Below, piece after piece: positions 1 through 8,019 of a stretch of 64,000 nt of DNA. Each line of letters starts with the position of its first letter. Position 1 is the first letter of the stretch. The position numbers and the translations under genes are program-made. The notes under the pieces were generated by a model. It ran no database searches. It was not told the origin of the DNA and saw only the letters and a program-made list of their open reading frames with translations. The stretch comes from HK1 sp965215295 (GTDB lineage: Bacteria > Pseudomonadota > Gammaproteobacteria > HK1), in assembly GCA_965215295.1 (NCBI GenBank), contig OZ244045.1, forward strand, positions 2,666,001-2,730,000, read 5' to 3'.

Positions 1-1
1 C

Positions 2-799
2 GAAGATCTCACGCCGCGAGTCATCGACCTGGTTGCGCCGATAGGCAAGGGCCAGCGCGCACTCGTCGTATCTCCTCCGAAAGCGGGCAAGACGATGATG
101 CTCCAAAGCGTCGCCCACTCGATCATGTCGAACCACGAGGAGTGCTACCTCATCGTTCTGCTCATCGACGAGCGGCCGGAGGAGGTCACGGAGATGGCTC
201 GCTCGGTACGTGGCGAGGTCGTTTCCAGTACCTTCGACGAGCCGGCGAGCCGTCACGTCCAGGTCGCGGAAATGGTGATCGAGAAGGCCAAGCGCCTCGC
301 CGAGCACAAGCGCGACGTCGTGATCCTGCTCGACTCGATCACGCGCCTGGCTCGCGCATACAACACCGTGGCGCCTTCGTCGGGCAAGGTCCTCACCGGC
401 GGCGTCGATGCGAACGCCCTTCAGCGGCCGAAACGATTTTTCGGCGCGGCGCGCAATATCGAGGAGGGCGGGAGCCTCACCATCGTCGCTACCGCGCTCG
501 TCGATACCGGCTCGCGCATGGACGATGTCATCTACGAAGAATTCAAGGGTACCGGCAACAGCGAGATCCACATGGAACGAAAGATCGCCGAGCGGCGCAT
601 CTTTCCCGCCATCAACATCGACCGCTCCGGAACCCGGCGCGAGGACTTGCTGGTCAAGGCCGAGGTTCTCCAGAAAGTGTGGATTCTGCGCAAGCTGCTC
701 GCGCCGATGGAGGAAGTCGCGGCGATAGAGTTCCTCATAGACCGCCTGAAGGCGACGAAGACGAATTCCGAATTCTTCGACGCGATGAAACGGCAATAG
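2..799 (+). CDS. rho: Transcription termination factor Rho, C-terminal part (5' end outside window)
   Basis: Rho is the hexameric RNA-dependent ATPase/translocase that ends untranslated transcripts. The frame is open from the window edge, so the N-terminal RNA-binding domain lies outside. What is present is the RecA-type ATPase domain: the Walker A motif PKAGKT lies around nt 80-94, a Walker B-like DVVILLDSITRLARAY segment follows at about nt 318-363, and then the Q/R-loop stretch with GTGNSEIHMERKIAERRIFP. The C-terminus (LIDRLKATKTNSEFFDAMKRQ) is the usual end of proteobacterial Rho. About 265 residues remain of the roughly 420 expected. The first ATG inside the window (nt 95) lies within the Walker A region and is not the real start. 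Identification is very secure. Confidence 0.98.
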   Translation, partial: EDLTPRVIDLVAPIGKGQRALVVSPPKAGKTMMLQSVAHSIMSNHEECYLIVLLIDERPEEVTEMARSVRGEVVSSTFDEPASRHVQVAEMVIEKAKRLAEHKRDVVILLDSITRLARAYNTVAPSSGKVLTGGVDANALQRPKRFFGAARNIEEGGSLTIVATALVDTGSRMDDVIYEEFKGTGNSEIHMERKIAERRIFPAINIDRSGTRREDLLVKAEVLQKVWILRKLLAPMEEVAAIEFLIDRLKATKTNSEFFDAMKRQ

Positions 800-1262
800 C
801 CGGCCCACGCCGTCCGATTCGGGCTCGAGTCCGGAAGCGCTGTACGCATTCCCGTCCCTGCCTGGTACTTCCCCGCATTCCCGTCAATGGAGCGGACCGA
901 GCGGTCCGGAGAACGGCCCTCCGCAGGGTCCGGTCGGGCGGAACGCTCTCCTCGCACCACCGGATGAGGAAAAAGCCCGGCCCGCCGTGCGGGCGAAGCG
1001 GCGAACGATCGTCCCGCTTGCGTAAACATCCGGGATGGACTTCGCGCGCGGGGAGGACGTGTTTCCCGCGCGCCAGACGATTGATCATTGCAAAATAGAT
1101 GTAGTAGCCTTGCGGCGTCGCAGGTACGGCACGGACGGAAGCAATCGGCCACACATGCGCGGATTGCCCGAGTCGTCGGCAAGATGAATGCCTGACTGGG
1201 GCCGTTTCCCCGTACAAGTGCTACAGTCTGAACCGATAACCACCAGAGGGTAGAGGCATCTC
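800..1262. other. Intergenic region between rho and the HTH gene
   Basis: 463 bp without a convincing protein gene; the ORFs here are arginine-rich shadows. It holds one minus-strand terminator-like structure (970-994) and a patch of unusually low GC at about 1080-1110. It also holds a run of small inverted repeats at 1110-1200 (for example GCAATC/GATTGC near 1140-1170) that could fold into a structured RNA. A good ribosome site (AGAGG, six bases before the ATG) ends the region and belongs to the next gene. Confidence 0.5.
970..994 (-). terminator. Intrinsic terminator-like hairpin on the minus strand
   Basis: Read on the minus strand, the sequence is a GCCCG...CGGGC stem (980-984 with 990-994; an alternative longer fold uses a second CGGGC) followed directly by CGGGC and five T residues (complement of A970-A974). 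That is a classic Rho-independent layout. There is no recognisable minus-strand protein gene upstream of it (1000-1262), so it either ends an unrecognised small transcript or is fortuitous. Confidence 0.45.
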
Positions 1263-1841
1263 ATGGCAAATTTTGCAAGTGCTTTGAAGGACGAGATCAG
1301 CCGGATCGCACGCAGTGAAATCCGGAAACAGACGGCGGGAACCGCAAAGGCGGTATCCCAGGGGCAGCGTGACGTTGCCGCCTTGAAACGCCAGATTGAA
1401 GATCTCCAGAACAAGCTCTCGTCCCCGCGCGCTCAGGACGCACCCCAGCAGAAGGCCGGCAGGAAAACGTCGAGCCGGAAAGCAGCGACGAAGAAGAAGG
1501 CCGCCCGGGCAGCATCCGGTTCCGGCCAGAAGTCTCCGCGCTCGCGATTCTCCGTGAAGGGCCTGAAGGCGCATCGGGAACGTCTCGGACTTTCCGCCGA
1601 CAACTACGGCAAGCTGATCGGTGTCTCGGGGCTGTCGATCTACAACTGGGAACAGGAAAAGGCCCGCCCCCGGGAGAGCAGCATCGCGGCAATGATGGCG
1701 ATCAGGGGGATCGGAAAACGCGAAGTCGCCGAACGCCTGAAGGCGCTCGCAAAGCCGCAGCCGAAAGCCAACCAGAAGGCGAACGGCAAGGCCGGCAAAG
1801 CCAGCAAGGCCGACAAAGCCAGCAAGGCCGACAAGGGCTAG
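1263..1841 (+). CDS. HTH (XRE-like) DNA-binding protein with basic histone-like tail
   Basis: 192 aa. Three parts are visible. Residues 1-60 are a helical segment with heptad-like spacing (ALKDEISRIARSEIRK and ALKRQIEDLQNKL), probably a coiled coil. Residues about 65-95 are a Lys/Ala/Ser-rich linker. Residues about 98-165 match a Cro/CI-type helix-turn-helix (LKAHRERLGLSADNYGKLIG, then VSGLSIYNWEQEKARPRES). The last 30 residues are a repetitive basic tail of AGKASKADKASKADKG type, like histone H1 or AlgP tails. The tail is encoded by near-identical short direct repeats. An AGAGG ribosome site precedes ATG 1263. Likely a cytoplasmic nucleoid or regulatory DNA-binding protein; the target is unknown. 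Confidence 0.8.
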   Translation: MANFASALKDEISRIARSEIRKQTAGTAKAVSQGQRDVAALKRQIEDLQNKLSSPRAQDAPQQKAGRKTSSRKAATKKKAARAASGSGQKSPRSRFSVKGLKAHRERLGLSADNYGKLIGVSGLSIYNWEQEKARPRESSIAAMMAIRGIGKREVAERLKALAKPQPKANQKANGKAGKASKADKASKADKG

Positions 1842-1867
1842 ACCGAAAGCCGATCGACCGATGGCAC

Positions 1868-1894
1868 GCGCCCGCTTCCGCACGGAGCGGGCGC
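1868..1894. terminator. Hairpin between convergent genes
   Basis: Perfect 9-bp inverted repeat GCGCCCGCT (1868-1876) and AGCGGGCGC (1886-1894) with a 9-nt loop, placed 26 bp after the HTH gene stop and before the convergent nitroreductase stop. There is no long T tract on either strand. It is probably a transcript 3'-end hairpin serving one or both genes. Confidence 0.5.
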
Positions 1895-1904
1895 AGTAGT
1901 TACG

Positions 1905-1929
1905 CCCTTCCCCTTCCCCTTCCCCTTCC
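1905..1929. repeat. CCCCTT short tandem repeat
   Basis: About four consecutive CCCCTT hexamers in the 112-bp convergent gap between the HTH gene and the nitroreductase gene. It is non-coding, and no function is apparent. Confidence 0.7.
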
Positions 1930-1953
1930 TCTGTCCGACCCGGCGAGGCGACG

Positions 1954-2598
1954 CTACGCCCACGGCGGCTTCACGTTCCACCGCTCCCAGCTCGTGGTCT
2001 CCGACGTTGGAAACCTCCTCGTCGGTCCGAACCTTCCCCGCGGATAGCCCAGGGGGATACAGCAATGGAACTCCACCTCCCGGGGAATCCCGAACATCGA
2101 GTACACGCGCTCCATCACTTGTGGATGCAGCGTCGTCAGCACCGATCCGATACCGAGCGCGCGCGCGGCGAGCAGAAGGTTCTGCACCGGGGGGAATACC
2201 GAATGGGCGGCCTGGTTGCCGCCGGCCGAAAGCGCGAGGATGACCGCCGGCGCATCCCCGATCTCGTCAGCGAGCCGGGACGGCATTTCATAGACGGACC
2301 CGGATGGAATGTCCTCCTTGCCCGTCCATCCGTACTCGTCCCGGCGCTTCGCCCACCAGGCCTCGTGGTAAAGCGCCCCGAACTCCCTGAGCCGTTCCTT
2401 GTTCCGCACGACGAGGAACCGTGCGGGCTGGGCGTTGCCACCGCTCGGCGCCTTGGAGGCGGCATCGAGGACGATTTTCAGATGGGCCTCCGAAATCGGT
2501 CGATGCGGGTCGAGACGACGGATGGCGCGCTGGGTGAACATCGCCTCCCCGATCGGCATGTCGAGTTCGAGCGGCGCCTCTGCGCGTATCATTTCCAT
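1954..2598 (-). CDS. Nitroreductase-family flavoprotein
   Basis: 214 aa from ATG 2598 (a second ATG two codons later is also possible). The frame stays open far upstream, but that extension overlaps aprM and aprB antisense and is Arg/Glu-rich noise. Family features are an N-terminal MFTQRAIRRLDPHRPI segment with the Arg-containing FMN-binding RAIRR motif, then a SGGNAQPARFLVV segment (FMN phosphate/isoalloxazine contacts). Later come SVFPPVQNLLLAARALGIGS and a GYP...G C-terminal FMN motif. These enzymes are FMN-dependent NAD(P)H oxidoreductases, usually homodimeric and cytoplasmic; the substrate cannot be told. It is divergent from aprM, separated by 366 bp. Confidence 0.85.
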   Translation of the reverse strand: MEMIRAEAPLELDMPIGEAMFTQRAIRRLDPHRPISEAHLKIVLDAASKAPSGGNAQPARFLVVRNKERLREFGALYHEAWWAKRRDEYGWTGKEDIPSGSVYEMPSRLADEIGDAPAVILALSAGGNQAAHSVFPPVQNLLLAARALGIGSVLTTLHPQVMERVYSMFGIPREVEFHCCIPLGYPRGRFGPTRRFPTSETTSWERWNVKPPWA

Positions 2599-2964
2599 GG
2601 AGCGGCCTCGGGCGGCTGGAGTCGTCCGGCGAATGTCGCACACATGGGCGACGAAACGGAACCGGAAACAGGACGGACGGCCGAGCCGGAGCCTTCGGCG
2701 GGCACGAGGACCGGGGGTCCGGTCTTCATCGATGCCGCCACCACGATGGAGAATCCCGCGGCCGGCATGATGCCGGAAGACGTTCGGACACCTCGACGCC
2801 GCAGCGTGGGCGGGCGTCCCGGAAACAGCCGATCGCGACCGCCTGTCGCTGCCGTTATCGCGGCATAAGGAATCCTTGGGCGCATTTCGGCCCCGGGTGA
2901 ACGACAATCGACCTCCATCGAGAATTCCCCGCAGCGGACGACAGCGATCCAGGGAACGACTTCC
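2599..2964. other. Divergent intergenic region upstream of aprM
   Basis: 366 bp between the nitroreductase and aprM starts. No supportable ORF was seen and no clear sigma-70 or operator motif could be assigned by eye. It must hold the promoter of the aprMBA operon and that of the nitroreductase gene. Confidence 0.4.
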
Positions 2965-3753
2965 ATGTTCACCAACAACCCCTTCGCCGAACTTTCGGCG
3001 TCCATACCACCGGCCATCATGCAGACGTACGTGGTCGTGATGGTGGTCCTGGTGGTCGCCGGCACCCTGTTCGACGTACTGCACAAGAGGAGCGCCAGGT
3101 ATTTCTTCGACAACTGGCGCAACGCGAAGAACAGGGGATCGAGACACGTCGGTGGCGGGGAGATGGCGTCCCTGGCGCTCCGGACGCTCTTCGTGGAAGT
3201 GCTGACGTCGGCGGAGTTCTGCACCGTGCGCCGCAGAATCGCCCACCTCCTGACGATGTACGGATTCCTCGCCTACGTCGTCACCACCGCGGTCATGGTC
3301 TTCTGCTACGCGACCACGGACACCCCCACACCCGCCATGCTTCCGTCGCTGTGGCACATCGGGGCCCTGATGGTCTGCGTCGGCGGGTACTGGTTCTGGT
3401 TCTTCATCCGCGCCGACGTCTCGGCCGAAGGCAATTCGCCGTTCCGGGTCATTCACGCCGATCTCTTCATCCTCTCGCTCCTCGCCAGCACGACTCTCGG
3501 CCTCGTCTGGTCGTTCCTGCAGAACGCGGGAGCATCCTGGTGGACCGACGTGTTCTTCACGCTCTACGTCATCGCCACCACCGTACTGTTCGGATCGGTG
3601 CCTTGGTCCAAGTTCGCCCACATGTTCTTCAAGCCCGCCGCGGCACTCCAGAAGCGCGTGTCCGAAGCGGACGGGTCGCGGAGCAAGCTGCCGCGGCCGT
3701 CGGACAGGCCCGAGATATTCGGCGGCGCACGCGGACTGCCCCGGAACTACTGA
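2965..3753 (+). CDS. aprM: Adenylylsulfate reductase-associated membrane protein AprM
   Basis: 262 aa integral membrane protein with about five hydrophobic segments (roughly residues 17-39, 92-114, 127-147, 165-187 and 195-215). It has a short basic loop after the first segment and a hydrophilic C-terminus. In sulfur oxidisers that lack QmoABC, AprM is thought to carry electrons from AprBA to the quinone pool. It is the first gene of aprM-aprB-aprA, with 30 bp to aprB; gene order and size fit the family. The identification rests on sequence features plus the unmistakable AprB and AprA downstream. Confidence 0.88.
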   Translation: MFTNNPFAELSASIPPAIMQTYVVVMVVLVVAGTLFDVLHKRSARYFFDNWRNAKNRGSRHVGGGEMASLALRTLFVEVLTSAEFCTVRRRIAHLLTMYGFLAYVVTTAVMVFCYATTDTPTPAMLPSLWHIGALMVCVGGYWFWFFIRADVSAEGNSPFRVIHADLFILSLLASTTLGLVWSFLQNAGASWWTDVFFTLYVIATTVLFGSVPWSKFAHMFFKPAAALQKRVSEADGSRSKLPRPSDRPEIFGGARGLPRNY

Positions 3754-3783
3754 CCACCACCTCAGACCATTTGGCGGAATCCG

Positions 3784-4245
3784 ATGCCTACATTCGTCTA
3801 CATGACCCGGTGCGATGGTTGCGGACACTGCGTGGATATCTGTCCGTCGGACATCATGCACATCGACAAGACCTATCGCCGTGCTTACAACATCGAGCCC
3901 AACATGTGCTGGGAGTGCTACTCCTGCGTCAAGGCTTGTCCGCAAAACGCCATCGATGCTCGCGGCTACGCCGACTTCGCCCCGCTGGGACACAGCGTGC
4001 GGGCGTTGCGCGAGGAGGCGAAGGGCACGATTTCCTGGCGGATCGAGTTCCGGGACGGGCGGGTGAAGAACTTCGTCTCCCCGATCCGGACCACGCCATG
4101 GGGATCGATCCCGTCACCGGCCGAGCTGGCTCCGCCGAGCGCCGATGCCATGCGGTCCCAGGAGCTCGCGCACGAGCCGGACGCTCTCAACATCCCCCAC
4201 CTGCCGGCGTTGGCGCCGGACCAACTCAAGCAGGGAGTGCTCTAG
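3784..4245 (+). CDS. aprB: Adenylylsulfate reductase beta subunit (two [4Fe-4S] ferredoxin)
   Basis: 153 aa. Two ferredoxin cluster motifs are visible: C10-x2-C13-x2-C16-x3-CP and C42-x2-C45-x2-C48-x3-CP. They are followed by the AprB-specific tail (GYADFAPLGHSVRALREEA, then WRIEFRDGRVKNF and SPIRTTPWGS), which wraps around AprA in known structures. It passes electrons between the AprA FAD and the membrane partner. Its TAG stop overlaps the GTG start of aprA by one base (TAGTG), implying translational coupling. Confidence 0.97.
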   Translation: MPTFVYMTRCDGCGHCVDICPSDIMHIDKTYRRAYNIEPNMCWECYSCVKACPQNAIDARGYADFAPLGHSVRALREEAKGTISWRIEFRDGRVKNFVSPIRTTPWGSIPSPAELAPPSADAMRSQELAHEPDALNIPHLPALAPDQLKQGVL

Positions 4246-6089
4246 TGGGACTCTTCAACCGGCGGAAAACGGTCTTCGTGGACTCCGACATCCTCGTGGT
4301 CGGCGGCGGCATGGCCGGCTGCGGCGCAGCGTACGAGTCCAGGTACTGGGGACGCGACCTCAAGATCGTGTGCGTCGAGAAGGCGAACATCGAACGCAGC
4401 GGCGCAGTCGCGCAAGGCCTGTACGCAATCAACTGCTACATGGGCATGCAGTGGGACGAGAACCAGCCCGAAGACCATGTCCGGTATGCGCGAAACGATC
4501 TCATGGGCCTCGTGCGCGAAGACCTCGGCTACGACATCGCGCGGCATGTCGACGCCACGGTGCACAAGTTCGAGGAGTGGGGCCTGCCCATCATGCGGGA
4601 CCCGGATACCGGACGTTACCAGCGCGAAGGCAAGTGGCAGATCATGATCCACGGCGAAAGCTACAAGCCGATCGTCGCCGAGGCGGCCCGCAAGGCCGCC
4701 ACCGAAGTCTACAACCGGATCATGGTGACCCATCTGCTGATGGACGAGGGCAAGCCCGACCGGGTCGCCGGAGCCGTCGGCTTCAACGTGCGCACCGGCG
4801 ACTTCCACGTCTTCCGGGCGAAGGCGGTCATCGTCTGCGCCGGTGGCGCGTCGCACATCTACAAGCCCCGGGCGGTGGGCGAAGGCATGGGCAGGACATG
4901 GTACGCCCCGTGGAGCAGCGCCTCGGCCTACGCGCTGCCGATTCTCGCCGGCGCCAGGATGACGCAGATGGAGAACCGGATCGTCCTCACCCGGTTCAAG
5001 GACGGCTACGGGCCGGTCGGCGCCTACTTCCTCCACCTCAAGACCTACACCGAGAACGCCTACGGCCAGGAGTACGAGTCGAAGTGGTACGACCACACCA
5101 GGTCGATCGTCGGGGACTACGTCGATCGGCACCCGGTGCCGACCTGCCTGCGCAACCACGCCTTCCTCGAGGAGGTGAAGGCGGGCAACGGGCCGATTCG
5201 AATGGTGACGAAGGAGGCGTTCCAGGACCCGCACAAGGAAACCGTGGGTTGGGAGAACTTCCTCGGCATGACCATCGGGCAGGCGGTGGTGTGGGCGTCC
5301 CAGAACATCGATCCCAAGTACATCAATCCCGAGCTCACGACCTCGGAGCCCTACGTCATGGGGTCGCACGCCACGTGCTCCGGCGCGTGGGCGAGCGGGC
5401 CGTCGGATTACGCACCCGACGAGTACCAGTGGGGATACAACCGGATGATGACGATCGAGGGCCTGTTCGGCGGCGGCGACACCATCGGTGGCACCGCCCA
5501 CAAGTTCTCTTCCGGATCCTTCACCGAGGGCCGGATCGCGGGCAAGGCGGCCGTCAACTACGTGGCGGACTTGGGCAACGAACCGCTCCGGGTCGGCGAA
5601 CGGCAGTACGAAGAGCTCGGAAAAACGATCTTCCAGCCACTGGAGAACTACAAGGTCGGCCGCAACGAGATCGTCGCGGGGACCGTGTCACCGAGCTACA
5701 TCCTGCCGATCAACGGCCTTCAGCGGCTCGAGAAGCTGATGGACGAATACGTCGGCGGCATCAGCGCCCACTACACGACCAACGAGCCGTTGCTCACCCG
5801 GGGACTGGAACTGCTGGGGATGCTGAAGGAAGACCTCGACCATCTCGCGGCCGAAGACCTTCACCAGCTTCAACGGGCATGGGAACTTCACCATCGCGTC
5901 CTGGCCTCGGAGTCGGTGGCGCAGCACACGTTGTTCCGCACCGAAACCCGGTGGCCGGGCTACTACTACCGCGCCGACCACCCGAAGCTGGACGACGACG
6001 ACTGGCACTGCTTCACCCTGTCCCGCTACGACCGGCACTCCGGCGAGTGGGAAATGGAGAAGGCTCCGGTCTATCACATCGTGGACTGA
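4245..6089 (+). CDS. aprA: Adenylylsulfate reductase alpha subunit (FAD)
   Basis: 614 aa from GTG 4245, which overlaps the aprB stop. The open frame runs upstream to 3351, but the part before 4245 is an out-of-frame shadow of aprM and aprB. The dinucleotide-binding motif ILVVGGGMAGCG lies at residues 16-27, followed by the fumarate-reductase-like FAD domain and AprA-specific segments such as AQGLYAINCYMGMQW, CAGGASHIYKPRAVGEG and GSHATCSGAW. In the oxidative direction the AprBA complex converts sulfite plus AMP to APS, which Sat then uses. Sat is convergent 185 bp downstream, which fits dissimilatory sulfur oxidation. Direction (oxidative rather than reductive) is inferred from AprM and from the absence of Dsr or Qmo genes nearby. 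Confidence 0.97.
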   Translation: MGLFNRRKTVFVDSDILVVGGGMAGCGAAYESRYWGRDLKIVCVEKANIERSGAVAQGLYAINCYMGMQWDENQPEDHVRYARNDLMGLVREDLGYDIARHVDATVHKFEEWGLPIMRDPDTGRYQREGKWQIMIHGESYKPIVAEAARKAATEVYNRIMVTHLLMDEGKPDRVAGAVGFNVRTGDFHVFRAKAVIVCAGGASHIYKPRAVGEGMGRTWYAPWSSASAYALPILAGARMTQMENRIVLTRFKDGYGPVGAYFLHLKTYTENAYGQEYESKWYDHTRSIVGDYVDRHPVPTCLRNHAFLEEVKAGNGPIRMVTKEAFQDPHKETVGWENFLGMTIGQAVVWASQNIDPKYINPELTTSEPYVMGSHATCSGAWASGPSDYAPDEYQWGYNRMMTIEGLFGGGDTIGGTAHKFSSGSFTEGRIAGKAAVNYVADLGNEPLRVGERQYEELGKTIFQPLENYKVGRNEIVAGTVSPSYILPINGLQRLEKLMDEYVGGISAHYTTNEPLLTRGLELLGMLKEDLDHLAAEDLHQLQRAWELHHRVLASESVAQHTLFRTETRWPGYYYRADHPKLDDDDWHCFTLSRYDRHSGEWEMEKAPVYHIVD

Positions 6090-6274
6090 CGGGCCGGCCG
6101 CTCCCTCGGCCCGCTCCCTTGGCGTGTCCCCCGCGCCTTCATCGAGAAGGCATCGGGCGCGGCCCGCACGGGATCGGTACCCCGCGCCGCGCATTGGCCG
6201 CTTCCGGCACGGCGCGATTCGGTGCGAGGGCTTCGACGTGATCCCGCGCCGCACCTTCCGCCCGCGGGCGGAGT

Positions 6275-7492
6275 TCACGCCCCCGAGTGGCCCTTGAGCT
6301 CCACCTTGACGTTCTCCTCCGCCGACAGGCCCTCGTAGTACTCCCGCAGGATGCCGAGAACCTCGGGGCGACTGAAGGCGTCAGGCACTTCGTCGCCTTC
6401 GGAGAGCATTTTCCGCAGCTTCGTCCCCGAGAGCAGCAGCCGGTCCCCCGGGTCGTGCGGGCAGGTGCGCATCGACGCCATCTGCGCGCACCGGGCGCAC
6501 CAGAAGGTCCAGTCGATCCGGATCGGCTTCGTCTCCAGGGCCCCGGCATCGATCTCGTCGAAGACGTGATGCGCATCGAACGGCCCGTAGTAGTCGCCGA
6601 CCCCCGCGTGGTCGCGTCCGACGAGCAGGTGCGAGCAACCGTAGTTCTGGCGGAACAGTGCGTGCAGCAACGCTTCTCGCGGTCCTGCGTAGCGCATGTC
6701 GAGCGGATAGCCGGCGTGCAGGACGGTGTTTGCCACGAAGTAGTTCTCGATGAGCGTGTCGATCGCGCGGGCCCGCACCGAGGCGGGGACGTCGCCGGGC
6801 TTGAGGTTGCCGAGGAGCGAGTGGATGAGCACGCCGTCGCAGACCTCGATCGCGATCTTGGCCAAGTATTCGTGCGAGCGGTGCATGGGGTTGCGGGTCT
6901 GGAACGCGGCGACGGTGCTCCAGCCGTTCGCTTCGAACCGTGCCCGGGTCTCGGCCGGCGTCAGGAACAGCTCGCCGAATTCGTCCGGGAAGCTTCCCGC
7001 CGATAGCACCGTCAGGCGCCCGGCGAGGTTCACCTCCCCCTGCTCCATCACCATCTTCACTCCGGGGTGCCCGGAGTCCGTGGTGCGGAATACGGAGCGG
7101 CACTCGCGGGCCTTGTCGATGGTGTACTTCTCGGAGACCTTCAGGATCGCCATCGGCGCCGGGTCGCCCGGACCCTGGAGCGCGATCTCGTCGCCCTCCG
7201 CGACCCCGCCGGCCATCTCCGCGTCCACCGACAACGTGATCGGAATCGGCCAGAACAGTCCATCCGCGGTGCGCATCTCGTCGCACACGCCGCGCCAGTC
7301 CGCCTCGCCCATGAAGCCCGCGAGCGGTGTGAACCCACCGATGCCGAGCATCACGATGTCGCCGGCCTCCCGGGACGACACCTCCACCCTGGGCAGCCGA
7401 CCCGCACGCTCGCGGGCAACGGCAAGGGCCTCGCCTTCGGGCATCAGGGGCCGTAGTGAAGTTCCGCCGTGCGGGCGGACCAGACTCGCCAT
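6275..7492 (-). CDS. sat: Sulfate adenylyltransferase (ATP sulfurylase)
   Basis: 405 aa. The start at ATG 7492 is preceded by a perfect AGGAGG seven bases upstream; longer extensions to 7639 are low-complexity. The homo-oligomeric ATP sulfurylase motifs are QTRNPMHRSHE (residues 198-208, with the HxxH nucleotide-binding element), VGRDHAGVGDYYGPFD (291-306) and SGTKLRKML near the C-terminus. A Cys cluster, WCARC...TCPH at about 332-346, resembles the zinc site reported in some bacterial Sat enzymes. In this context it would run APS plus pyrophosphate to ATP plus sulfate, the substrate-level phosphorylation step after AprBA. It is convergent with aprA and divergent from a LysR regulator. Confidence 0.97.
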   Translation of the reverse strand: MASLVRPHGGTSLRPLMPEGEALAVARERAGRLPRVEVSSREAGDIVMLGIGGFTPLAGFMGEADWRGVCDEMRTADGLFWPIPITLSVDAEMAGGVAEGDEIALQGPGDPAPMAILKVSEKYTIDKARECRSVFRTTDSGHPGVKMVMEQGEVNLAGRLTVLSAGSFPDEFGELFLTPAETRARFEANGWSTVAAFQTRNPMHRSHEYLAKIAIEVCDGVLIHSLLGNLKPGDVPASVRARAIDTLIENYFVANTVLHAGYPLDMRYAGPREALLHALFRQNYGCSHLLVGRDHAGVGDYYGPFDAHHVFDEIDAGALETKPIRIDWTFWCARCAQMASMRTCPHDPGDRLLLSGTKLRKMLSEGDEVPDAFSRPEVLGILREYYEGLSAEENVKVELKGHSGA

Positions 7493-8019
7493 CGAAGATC
7501 CTCCTGGCCGCGATTGCGCGGACCGCAGAGCGGGACGAACTCGTGGGCCGGCCGCGTCGTCCCGGTCGCGAACCGGGCCGGAATCTCCTGGCCGGGCACG
7601 CCGTGCGACGCCGGGGCCGCACCACGTCGGCCCGGCCATGGGCTGCCGTGCCGCTTTCCGGCGGGACAGGGGCCCTCGCCACGGAACTCAACGATAGGCA
7701 GATGTACGGCGGCGGCCAAGCAGTTTTCCCTTAAGCCGGCATAAACTACGCTTATCGTCCGGGCGAGGCCCGAAGGAGCGGCCAACCAGCCAATGAGACT
7801 GCGCATCACCGGCGCCGGCCGCGCCACCACGGAGGGCGGCGGGAAACGTTCACCGCCGGCCCGGGTCGTGCGGGGGGCCATCGGGCGATGCGCCCCGCGT
7901 CGTCGGCCCGTGCGCGGCCTCTTCTCCCCGCATCATGCCGTCTCCGCGAGGCGCGCGACGTCCCGGCGCCGCGTTGCCGGCCGCGGTTGCGCCGTACCTC
8001 CACCCGGCGACCGCGCCCG
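7493..8019. other. Divergent regulatory region between sat and the LysR gene
   Basis: 527 bp with no supportable protein gene. Base composition dips to AT-rich at about 7725-7760, where the LysR-type dyad (7741-7755) sits. The sat ribosome site is at the left edge. Confidence 0.5.
7741..7755. promoter_or_regulatory. Candidate LysR-type binding site (T-N11-A)
   Basis: ATAAACTACGCTTAT contains the dyad ATAA-N7-TTAT and, exactly, T7742-N11-A7754, the core shape bound by LysR-type regulators. It lies in the sat/lysR divergent gap, 249 bp from sat and 265 bp from the regulator start, inside a locally AT-rich patch. Its use by the adjacent regulator is inference. Confidence 0.5.

Noticed and set aside
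1954..3993. Minus-strand frame of 679 codons covering the nitroreductase and the aprM/aprB antisense strand.
   Set aside because: Only the last 214 codons resemble a protein; the rest is low-complexity shadow of aprM and aprB.
3351..4244. Reading aprA from the far upstream start to give 912 aa.
   Set aside because: The extra N-terminal part is the shadow of aprM and aprB; the GTG overlapping the aprB stop yields the normal AprA length and start.
4145..6241. Plus-strand frame of 698 codons overlapping aprA.
   Set aside because: Arg/Gly-rich shadow in a different frame from the fully motif-supported aprA.
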